Of a stretch of 64,000 bases of DNA, positions 57,919-64,000 are shown one piece after another. This DNA is from Yinghuangia soli. GTDB lineage: Bacteria; Actinomycetota; Actinomycetes; Streptomycetales; Streptomycetaceae. The position numbers and the translations under genes are program-made. The notes beneath the pieces were generated by a model, which saw nothing but the letters and a program-made list of their open reading frames with translations, made no database searches and was not told the DNA's origin. The stretch's first letter is position 1. The number at the start of each line of letters is the position of its first letter. The stretch spans positions 269,346-333,345 of the forward strand of contig NZ_JAKFHA010000005.1 of assembly GCF_021502675.1 (NCBI RefSeq), given 5' to 3'.

Positions 57919-58437
57919 TCAGGCGTAGGGGTCGGCGATCTCCCTCAGGCGGATGAGCGCGGTGCGCAGCTGGCTGCTGGAACGCTTGCCCAGATGCTTC
58001 GTCCAGGCCGCCTCGGTCTCCGCCTCCGCGACCCGCGCGACGGCGACCGCAGCCTCGCCGCGCGGTGCGATCTGCACCAGGCGGGCCCGCGCGTCGGCCG
58101 GGTCCGGGACGCGCCGCACGTACCCCGCCCGCTCCAACTGGTCGACGAGGAACCCCGCGGTCTGCTTGGTGACCCGGGCCTGCTCGGCCAGTTCCGATAT
58201 CCGCGTCCCGCCCGGACCGATCCGGGCGAACAGGCGGCCCTGGGCCACCGTGAGATCGCCGTACCCGGCCGCCGCCAGGGCGTCGACCACGCTCGTCTCC
58301 ATCGCCCGGTACGCGATGAAGCACAGCAGCCCGAGGTTCATACCGTCCGACTCCGCGCCCACTGCCGCAGAGTCGTCGTTCTCACCATCCACGCCGTCCA
58401 CGCTGTCCATCTCGCCTATGCCGTCCCCAACGCTCAT
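57919..58437 (-). CDS. MarR-family transcriptional regulator
   Basis: 172 aa winged-helix regulator. Core motifs: YRAMETSVVDALAAAGYGDLTVAQGRLFARIGPGG, ISELAEQARVTKQTAGFLVDQLERAGYVRRVPDPADARARLVQI and a C-terminal dimerisation helix. ATG 58437 is used; an ATG at 58341 (MNLGLLC) is also possible. It diverges from the mycothiol-type enzyme across a 46-bp near-perfect palindrome that is almost certainly its operator. Confidence 0.88.
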   Translation of the reverse strand: MSVGDGIGEMDSVDGVDGENDDSAAVGAESDGMNLGLLCFIAYRAMETSVVDALAAAGYGDLTVAQGRLFARIGPGGTRISELAEQARVTKQTAGFLVDQLERAGYVRRVPDPADARARLVQIAPRGEAAVAVARVAEAETEAAWTKHLGKRSSSQLRTALIRLREIADPYA

Positions 58438-58462
58438 GTCGCTGTGCCGTTCATCCCTTGAC

Positions 58463-58508
58463 TTTAGTACGAGCCTCTGACCAATATTAGTCAGAGGCTC
58501 GTACTAAA
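58463..58508. promoter_or_regulatory. 46-bp near-perfect palindrome, MarR operator
   Basis: TTTAGTACGAGCCTCTGAC (58463-58481) and its exact complement (58490-58508) flank CAATATTA; only one base pair of the whole element is mismatched. It lies 25 nt from the MarR start and ends immediately before an in-frame ATG at 58509, 30 nt before the chosen start of the divergent gene. It could also form a very stable cruciform or hairpin. Confidence 0.8.
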
Positions 58509-58538
58509 ATGAACCGCGCCGAGGGTGAGGAGCCGGCC

Positions 58539-59195
58539 ATGGCGGACCATGACGAGGTCTGGCGCGCGGTCGACGCGCAGCGGGCGGCGATCGCCGATCT
58601 GCTCGACGACCTGGCCCCGGACGAATGGGATGTCCCGTCGCTGTGCAGCGCCTGGCGCGTCCGCGACGTCGCCGCGCACCTGACACTCGCACACATGCCC
58701 GCCGGACGCGCCACGCTGGCCGTCCTGCGCGCCCGCGGCAGCTTCCACCGGATGATCCGCGACACCGCGGTACGCCAAGCCCGGCTACCCGCCGAGCAGT
58801 TCGCCCCCATGCTGCGCGCCATGGTCGGCTCGCGCCGTACCGCCCCGCTCATCACCCCGCTGGAACCGCTCATCGACAGCCTCGTGCACGGCCAGGACAT
58901 CGCCATCCCCCTGGCCCGCGACCTCCCGATGCCCACCGCCGCGGCAGCCACCGCGGCCACGCGCGTCTGGTCGGCTCAGTGGCTGTTCCGCCCACGCCGC
59001 AAGCTGGGCCCGGTACGCCTGGTAGCCACCGACCACACCTGGGCCGAAGGCGAGGGCCCCACGGTCGAAGGCCCCATGTCGGCGATCCTTCTCCTCCTCG
59101 CCGGCCGCACCCCCGCAGCCCTACCCCGACTCACCGGCCCCGGCCTACCCACCATCGAATCCCGCGCAGCAGCCGCATCCCGTCCGGCAGCCTGA
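58539..59195 (+). CDS. maleylpyruvate isomerase-family, mycothiol-dependent-type protein
   Basis: 218 aa protein of the DinB/MDMPI-like fold. Typical features are DEVWRAVDAQRAAIADLLDDLAPDEWDVPSLCSAWRVRDVAAHLTLAH at the N terminus, where the His would be a metal ligand, and LVHGQDIAIPL in the middle with the next metal His. The C-terminal half is the usual small domain. The substrate is unknown. ATG 58539 has GGTGAGGAG six nucleotides upstream and is preferred over 58509, which directly abuts the palindrome. Probably repressed by the divergent MarR protein. Confidence 0.85.
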   Translation: MADHDEVWRAVDAQRAAIADLLDDLAPDEWDVPSLCSAWRVRDVAAHLTLAHMPAGRATLAVLRARGSFHRMIRDTAVRQARLPAEQFAPMLRAMVGSRRTAPLITPLEPLIDSLVHGQDIAIPLARDLPMPTAAAATAATRVWSAQWLFRPRRKLGPVRLVATDHTWAEGEGPTVEGPMSAILLLLAGRTPAALPRLTGPGLPTIESRAAAASRPAA

Positions 59196-59419
59196 TCTAC
59201 CCGCTATGCCGGCAACCTGACCCTCCCGCTCTATCGGGGTCGCCAAGATTTGCCGGCGCCGGCCCCTGTCTCTTCCGGTCCTGCCCTCATCGGCGGACGC
59301 GGCAGCAGCCTGGCTATCTGCCCAACCCCGGGGGCGGAGCTGGCCGAGGGCCTCTCGTTCCGTTGTTGGAGTCAGGGTTGTGCGCACGCGCGTCGGATCC
59401 GGCGTTGCCCCTGAATCTT

Positions 59420-59487
59420 GTTAAGGTTGACCTTAACGGAATCCGTATAGGTTGAACTGAACGGAAACGGTTTAGGTGTGACTGAAC
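59420..59487. repeat. 25-nt direct repeats overlapping an ATPase start
   Basis: Three units begin at 59424, 59449 and 59474 (AGGTTGA-CT-AACGGAA-C-G-T, two full copies and one partial), with exact 25-nt spacing. The third copy contains the GTG start (59478) of the ATPase. An inverted repeat GTTAAGGT-TG-ACCTTAAC (59420-59437) overlaps the first unit. The block is AT-rich and likely regulatory. Confidence 0.75.
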
Positions 59488-60995
59488 TACTGGGCAAGCC
59501 GGCGCGCGTGCTGGACCGGGACCGGGAATGGGCTCTGCTGTCGGAGTTCGTGACGGACCCGGCGCCGCAGCTGAGGCTGGCGATCGTGTCGGGGCGCCGC
59601 CGCAATGGGAAGTCGTTCCTGTTGGAGGCGCTCACGGAGGCGGCGGGTGGGCTGTACCTGGCTGCGGTGCAGGAAGAGGGGAGGGTGCTGGCGCTCCAGC
59701 GGTTCAGTGAGGCGGTCGCCGAGCATGCCGGTGTGCCGGCGGGTGCGCTGCGCCTCGGTGGATGGGAGGAGGTGTTCTCCACTGCGCTGGATGTGGTCAA
59801 TCGCTCGCCCCGAGCTCCGCTGCTGGTGATCGACGAGCTGCCTTACCTGTTGCAGCATTCGCCGGAGATCCCCGGGCTGCTGCAACTGCTGTACGACCGT
59901 TCGCAGTCCGGGAAGGCACCCGGTGGCCGGATCGTCCTGTGCGGCTCGGCGATGAGCGTGATGAGCGAACTGTTGTCGGGCACCAAACCGCTGCGGGGCC
60001 GGGCCGTGCTGGATCTGCGTATGCCGGCGTTCGACTTCCGCACCGCTCGGACGCATTGGGGCGTCGCGAACCCCGAGACGGCACTGCTGGTGGACGCTTG
60101 TCTGGGCGGCGCGCCCGGGTACCGGCCGTTGGCGCTCGGAGCCGCCCCGCAGGACACGGCGGAGTTCGACGGTTGGGTCCAACGGACGTTGCTGGACCCC
60201 GGCCGTGCCCTGTACTCAAGGGTGGAAGCGGAGTTCCTGCTTCGCGAGGACCCGCGGATCACCCATCGCACCCTGTATTACGACCTGTTGTCCGCAGTCG
60301 CCCAGGGCGCCTCCTCTGCGGCGCGGATCGGAGCCCTACTCGAGCGTCAGCGTTCGGCGGTGGTGCCTCCTCTGGAGGTGCTGGAGTCCACCGGGTATCT
60401 GCGCAAGGAACAGGACCTCCTCAAGGCCCGCAATCCCGTGATCACGGTCGCCGATCCGGTGATCCGCTTCAATCAGCTGATCACGTTGCCGCTGGTGGAC
60501 ATGGTGGAGCACGGCCGAGCCGAACAGGCATGGCAGGAATCCCGGCCGACGTTCCACTCCAAGATCCTCGGCCCGCACTTCGAGGAAATTGCCCGCTGGT
60601 GGACCCGCGCCTTCGCTCCGGATGAGACCGCCGTGCGGGTCGGCACGGTCGGTGCGACAGAGGTGCCTGACCAGGTGGGCAGAACCAAGCACGAGGTGGA
60701 TGTGCTCGCCCTCGCGCCGGGGGAACGCCCTCAGTCGGCACACGCTCGGATCACCCTCATCGGTGAAGCCAAGGCCACCGTTCAACCGCGCGGCCTGCGC
60801 GACGTCGAGCGTCTCGAACACATCCGGGACCTGCTGGCCGGTCTGGGGCACCGCACCGAGGACGCGGCCTTGGCCCTGTACTCCCTCCACGGCTTCCACC
60901 CCGACGTGCAGAAGGCCGCTGCTCGACGCCCGGACCTGCTCTTGGTCGACCTCGCAGCCTTGTATGGGGACGGGCCGGTGGTAGGCGGCAGCTGA
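59478..60995 (+). CDS. AAA ATPase with DUF234-type C-terminal region
   Basis: 505 aa. Walker A is SGRRRNGKSFLLEAL (near residue 38), Walker B LLVIDELPYLL (near 117), with a sensor-like VLCGSAMSVMSELLSG. A winged-helix segment near 270-320 and a C-terminal nuclease-like or DUF234 segment (SRPTFHSKILGPHFEEIARWW, KHEVDVLALAPGE, ITLIGEAKA, near 420-460) follow. The E-x-K-like pattern of the last part recalls restriction-type nuclease folds. It has more A/T in wobble positions than neighbours. GTG 59478 lies inside the direct repeats, without a separate ribosome site. The related copy at 48809 is broken. The family is widespread in accessory DNA; function unknown. Confidence 0.82.
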   Translation: MTELLGKPARVLDRDREWALLSEFVTDPAPQLRLAIVSGRRRNGKSFLLEALTEAAGGLYLAAVQEEGRVLALQRFSEAVAEHAGVPAGALRLGGWEEVFSTALDVVNRSPRAPLLVIDELPYLLQHSPEIPGLLQLLYDRSQSGKAPGGRIVLCGSAMSVMSELLSGTKPLRGRAVLDLRMPAFDFRTARTHWGVANPETALLVDACLGGAPGYRPLALGAAPQDTAEFDGWVQRTLLDPGRALYSRVEAEFLLREDPRITHRTLYYDLLSAVAQGASSAARIGALLERQRSAVVPPLEVLESTGYLRKEQDLLKARNPVITVADPVIRFNQLITLPLVDMVEHGRAEQAWQESRPTFHSKILGPHFEEIARWWTRAFAPDETAVRVGTVGATEVPDQVGRTKHEVDVLALAPGERPQSAHARITLIGEAKATVQPRGLRDVERLEHIRDLLAGLGHRTEDAALALYSLHGFHPDVQKAAARRPDLLLVDLAALYGDGPVVGGS

Positions 60996-61113
60996 GCGTC
61001 GGGAGCGCGAAGCTGCCGGAAGATCCGTTGCGATACCTCGTGGGGAATTGTCGGCAGGTACAGCTCCGCAGCACGATCAAGGCCTCGCCAGTCGCCACCA
61101 CGGAGAGGTCATC

Positions 61114-62139
61114 ATGCAGAGCTACCACCTGGTCCGAAACGCTGACGGAACTGCCGAGTTGACGTTGCGGGAGCGCGAGATTCCGACTGCGGGGCCCGGG
61201 CAGGTGCTGGTTCGGATGCGGGCCAACTCGGTCGGATTCCGCGATGCGCTCGTGCAGGCGGGCGACTATCCGCTGCCGGTCCTCGATGACGTCGTGGCCG
61301 GCTGCGAAGGCGCGGGGGAGGTCGTGGCGATCGGTGCCGGGGTGACCCGCGCCAAGCCCGGTGACCGCGTTGCTCTCACCGTCTTCCCGGACTGGATCGA
61401 CGGGCCGTTCCGGTTCGAGTACGCCGCCCAGCTCGGCGGGACGCGCGACGGCGTACTGGCCGAGTACGCGGTGGTCTCGGAGCAGGCCGTTGTCCCCGTC
61501 CCCGAGTATCTGTCGTACGAGGAGGCGGCAGCTCTCCCGCTTACGGCCGTCACCGCGTGGAACGCCCTTACCGGCGGCCGGCGCATCCTGCCCGGCGAGA
61601 CGGTGCTCGTCCTCGGGTCGGGCGGAGTGGCCCTGGCCGCCCTGCAGTTCGCGGTCGTGTCCGGTGCGCAGGTCGTCGCCACGACCTCGAGTGGCGCCAA
61701 GGCCGCCCGTTTGCGCGAACTCGGCGCGCACCACGTCGTCGACCGCACCGAACACCCCGACTGGGCGACCGCGGTACGCGATCTCACCGGCGGCCGCGGC
61801 GCCGACCTCGTCGTCGACGTGGCCGGCACCGTCGCCGATTCCCTGCGTGCGGCCGCGCTCGGCGGCGAAATCGCGTACGTCGGCTACGGCGTCGGCGGCA
61901 CTGGCGCGGCGGCCCCGGTGGACGCCCGTACGCTGTTCGACTCCGGCGTCCGCATTCGCGGCGTCGCGGTAGGCAGCCGCGCCCAGTTCGACGAGGTCCT
62001 GCGTGCGATGAAGGTGCACCGCATGCGTCCGGTGCTCGATCCGAAGGGGTTCGCCTTCGCCGACGCCGCGGCAGCGTTTGCCCACCACCGCTCCGGCGCC
62101 GCCTTCGGCAAGGTCGTCATTACGCACGACACTCCGTGA
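61114..62139 (+). CDS. quinone oxidoreductase-like MDR protein
   Basis: 341 aa medium-chain reductase without structural or catalytic zinc Cys. Motifs: GQVLVRMRANSVGFRDALVQAGDYP, the NADPH-binding VLVLGSGGVALAALQFAVVSGAQVVATTSS near residue 170 and LGGEIAYVGYGVGGTG. Substrate unknown; family members reduce quinones or enones with NADPH. ATG 61114 has GAGAGG five nucleotides upstream; an extension to 61048 is unlikely. It is separated from the ATPase by 118 nt and followed by a RidA gene on the same strand. Confidence 0.9.
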   Translation: MQSYHLVRNADGTAELTLREREIPTAGPGQVLVRMRANSVGFRDALVQAGDYPLPVLDDVVAGCEGAGEVVAIGAGVTRAKPGDRVALTVFPDWIDGPFRFEYAAQLGGTRDGVLAEYAVVSEQAVVPVPEYLSYEEAAALPLTAVTAWNALTGGRRILPGETVLVLGSGGVALAALQFAVVSGAQVVATTSSGAKAARLRELGAHHVVDRTEHPDWATAVRDLTGGRGADLVVDVAGTVADSLRAAALGGEIAYVGYGVGGTGAAAPVDARTLFDSGVRIRGVAVGSRAQFDEVLRAMKVHRMRPVLDPKGFAFADAAAAFAHHRSGAAFGKVVITHDTP

Positions 62140-62256
62140 CCCGACTCGAGCGACCCGACGCGCCCCCACCCGTCCTGACCTGGCTGGAAGCGACCGGGGG
62201 CGGGCTGCCGCGAAATCCCGGTGCGGCTGCGGTTCCTGCGCAGCAGACTCGGTGCC

Positions 62257-62673
62257 ATGACCCCGCAGATCACCCGCATCAACCCCGGTGAACTCCACGA
62301 AACGGCCGGCTACCACCACATCACTGTCGTGGAAGCCGGCCGGACGGCGTTCCTGGCCGGGCAGTGCCCTCTCGACGCGTCCGGCGCCCTGGTCGGTCCC
62401 GGCGACCTCGACGCGCAGATCGACCAGGTGGCCGCCAATGCCCTGACCGCCCTGGCTGCGGTGGGGGCCGGGCCTGAGCACGTCGTCCGCTCGGTGATCT
62501 ACGTACGGAGCGACAGCAACCCGGTTCTGTCCGCCGCCTGGAGGCGCCTCGTCGCATCGCCCATCGGCGCCGCGTTCACGACCGCCAGCACGCTGCTGGG
62601 GGTCGCCCAACTCGGCTACACCGGGCAGCTCGTCGAGGTGGACCTCACCGCGGCACTTCCCGACGCCCGATAG
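62257..62673 (+). CDS. RidA/YjgF family protein, first copy
   Basis: 138 aa RidA-superfamily protein. The N-terminal HHITVVEAGRTAFLAGQCPLDASGALVGPGDLDAQIDQVAANALTALAAVGAGPEHVVRSVIYV is typical, but the canonical active-site Arg (position about 105 in RidA) is not clearly in place, so enamine or imine deaminase activity is uncertain. It may share a transcript with the upstream MDR gene. Its stop lies 17 nt from the convergent second RidA gene. Confidence 0.85.
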   Translation: MTPQITRINPGELHETAGYHHITVVEAGRTAFLAGQCPLDASGALVGPGDLDAQIDQVAANALTALAAVGAGPEHVVRSVIYVRSDSNPVLSAAWRRLVASPIGAAFTTASTLLGVAQLGYTGQLVEVDLTAALPDAR

Positions 62674-62689
62674 GACGGCGGCCGCGTCC

Positions 62690-63097
62690 TCAGGGGAGTA
62701 CGGCGATGGCTTCCACCTCGACCATCAAGTCCGGCTCGGCGAGGGTGGCGATGCCCAGCAGGGTGATCGGCTTGACCGGGTCGATGCCGGCCTTTGCCGC
62801 GGCCCGGCCGATGCCCTCGCCCAGCAGCGGCATCTTGTCGGCGGTCCAATCGACCACGTAGACCGTCAGCTTTGCGACGTCCTCGAACGTGCCGCCGATC
62901 GCGGTGATCGCGGTGTTCACGTTCAGGAACGCCTGCTCGACCTGCGCCGCGAAGTCGCCCTCGCCGACCTTGTTGCCGTCCGCGTCCCGGGCGACCTGGC
63001 CGGCCAGGAACACCATCCGCGACCCCGTCGCGATCGAGAGCTGGCGGTAGACCTCGGGCTGCGGAAGGCCTTCGGGGTTGATCAGCTGCACGCTCAT
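62690..63097 (-). CDS. RidA/YjgF family protein, second copy
   Basis: 135 aa RidA-superfamily protein with SIATGSRMVFLAGQVARDADGNKVGEGDFAAQVEQAFLNVNTAITAIGG and a C-terminal LLGIATLAEPDLMVEVEAIAV. It is convergent with the first copy, and the two are not close copies of each other. ATG 63097 has GAGGAG five nucleotides upstream. It diverges by 70 nt from the TetR gene, whose operator candidate lies between them, so repression by TetR is likely. Confidence 0.9.
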   Translation of the reverse strand: MSVQLINPEGLPQPEVYRQLSIATGSRMVFLAGQVARDADGNKVGEGDFAAQVEQAFLNVNTAITAIGGTFEDVAKLTVYVVDWTADKMPLLGEGIGRAAAKAGIDPVKPITLLGIATLAEPDLMVEVEAIAVLP

Positions 63098-63139
63098 GAC
63101 CACTCCTCTGCGATGTCCGGACAGGTCCGACGACGCTTA

Positions 63140-63156
63140 ACATAGCAACGTTATGT
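63140..63156. promoter_or_regulatory. TetR operator candidate (ACATA-N7-TATGT)
   Basis: ACATA (63140-63144) and TATGT (63152-63156) are inverted copies around an AACGTT core, in the 70-nt spacer between the divergent RidA and TetR genes. The site overlaps the likely -10 region of both. Confidence 0.6.
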
Positions 63157-63167
63157 ATTCTGGGGCC

Positions 63168-63803
63168 ATGGCAAGGAGCAAGGATCCGGCGGTACGCGCC
63201 CTGCTGCTGGAGCGCGCCGCGCACATGCTGCGCACCCGGCAGCCGGTCACCCTGCGCTCGCTGGTCGACGGCACCGGTGTGTCCACGATGGCGGTCTATA
63301 CGTACTTCGGTGGCATGGACGGCTTGTGGACCGCGCTGCGCCAGGAGGGCTTCCGGCGTCTGGCGGCACGGCTGGACACCGTGGACGCCACCGCGGACTC
63401 GGTGCGCGACCTGACCGCGCTGGGTGCCGCGTACATGTCCAATGCCCTTGCCGACCCGGATATCTACCGTGTCATGTTCGACGCCGGCTTCGACCTCGAG
63501 GACGCCGCGGCCGCCGACGCGACCCTGCACCGCCTGGTCGACGCGGTCGAACGCGCCAAGGGGGACGGGCGGTTCCGCCCCGACGTGGACGCTGTCGAGC
63601 TGGCCACCCGCAGCTGGGTGATCGGGCACGGTCTGGCCTCGCTCGTCGCCGGAGGTCCGCTGCCGGACGCCGCGCTGGCGCACGGAGTGCCGCTGCTCGC
63701 TGCGCTGTTCGCGAGTGCGGGGGACGATCCGGTACGCAGCCGCCGGTCGGTCGAGGCAGGGTGGGTGGTCGAGGTCCCGGAGAGCGGTGTGCTGGTCGGC
63801 TAG
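63168..63803 (+). CDS. TetR-family transcriptional regulator
   Basis: 211 aa. The N-terminal HTH is canonical (RALLLERAAHMLRTRQPVTLRSLVDGTGVSTMAVYTYFGGMDGLWTAL, residues about 10-57) and the ligand domain is helical (about 70-190), with the WVIGHGLASLVAGG segment known from WHG-type C-terminal domains. ATG 63168 follows GGGG at short spacing; the extension to 63153 lacks a ribosome site. It diverges from the RidA gene and is its probable repressor. Confidence 0.9.
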   Translation: MARSKDPAVRALLLERAAHMLRTRQPVTLRSLVDGTGVSTMAVYTYFGGMDGLWTALRQEGFRRLAARLDTVDATADSVRDLTALGAAYMSNALADPDIYRVMFDAGFDLEDAAAADATLHRLVDAVERAKGDGRFRPDVDAVELATRSWVIGHGLASLVAGGPLPDAALAHGVPLLAALFASAGDDPVRSRRSVEAGWVVEVPESGVLVG

Positions 63804-63846
63804 ATTGGGGCGGAATCCGTCCGATTCTGCGAGAAGTTGGTCGACA

Positions 63847-64000
63847 ATGGTCACATCTGGGAGCCGCTCGGAGAATCCCGGCGACCAAGCTCCGTCGGAC
63901 GCTGCGCCGGAGCCCGGGCCGGTCGTCGGCGCGGGCTACGCCGCAGCGGCCGGCGAAACCGAAGGTGTGCGACCTTCCGGGACCGCTGGAGCCGAACGCA
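63847..64000 (+). CDS. 5' fragment of a gene cut by the window end
   Basis: From ATG 63847 the frame stays open to the end (51 codons). The translation starts MVTSGSRSENPGDQ and continues as a Pro/Ala/Glu/Gly-rich, apparently disordered region with no recognisable motif. GAGAAG lies about 10 nt upstream. It could be the N terminus of a membrane or kinase-like protein, but nothing visible decides this. Confidence 0.45.
   Translation, partial: MVTSGSRSENPGDQAPSDAAPEPGPVVGAGYAAAAGETEGVRPSGTAGAER

Noticed and set aside
1-64000. CRISPR arrays, tRNA/rRNA genes and insertion sequences
   Set aside because: No regularly spaced repeat-spacer pattern, cloverleaf sequence or transposase was recognised in a reading of both strands; small RNAs could have been missed without a covariance search.

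Overview
The window is 64 kb of very GC-rich DNA with strong G/C third-position bias, GTG starts and many 4-nt start/stop overlaps. A chaplin, F420/mycothiol-type enzymes, a complete egtABCD set, a terpene cyclase and a Ser-x-x repeat protein that I remember from Streptomyces genomes all point to a filamentous actinomycete of the Streptomycetaceae. The genus cannot be fixed from this sequence. No tRNA, rRNA, CRISPR array, insertion sequence or phage module was seen.

Layout. 0-5 kb: a PhyH-type dioxygenase, a secreted amidase-like protein with two peptidoglycan-binding domains, and an SPFH membrane protein. 4.7-12.9 kb: an internally duplicated HxlR-type regulator diverges from a tightly coupled five-gene operon (carotenoid oxygenase, acyl-CoA ligase, two thiolases, F420-type oxidoreductase). 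This looks catabolic; the substrate is unknown. 12.9-16 kb: LysR and a serine hydrolase diverge from a penicillin-binding lipoprotein across overlapping palindromes. 16-22.8 kb, the most unusual locus: an EACC1-like small protein, two tandem caspase-WD40 proteins and a protein with a degenerate phospholipase-D-like region form one leftward unit that looks like a conflict or programmed-death system. 22.9-27.4 kb: ergothioneine operon egtABCD. 27.5-30.3 kb: secreted protein and two-component pair. 30.6-39.2 kb: OsmC protein, membrane protein, metallophosphoesterase, large DEAD/DEAH helicase, chaplin, Ser-x-x repeat protein, slipin and a SpoIIE-type phosphatase. 39.3-42.5 kb: divergent class I terpene synthase and Fe-S GMC oxidoreductase. 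42.6-45.3 kb: lnt and small genes.

45.3-49.9 kb is an accessory-looking patch: two overlapping 2-oxoglutarate-type oxygenases, a small Cys-containing protein, a GntR regulator with a clear operator and a decayed DUF234-type ATPase. 49.8-52.2 kb: lgt diverges from a BlaI/M56 pair across a perfect operator-like repeat. 52.3-57 kb: VOC protein, a leader peptide plus DUF485/acetate-type symporter operon, and a CtaG-like protein. 57.2-64 kb: an orphan ATP-synthase subunit-b-like protein, MarR and a mycothiol-dependent-type enzyme around a near-perfect 46-bp palindrome, an intact DUF234-type ATPase whose start lies in 25-nt direct repeats, a quinone-oxidoreductase-like protein, two RidA proteins, a TetR regulator and a gene cut by the window end.

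Most transcription units end in strong GC-rich hairpins between convergent genes, which makes unit boundaries fairly clear. All functions are read from motifs and remembered families; no database search was run.
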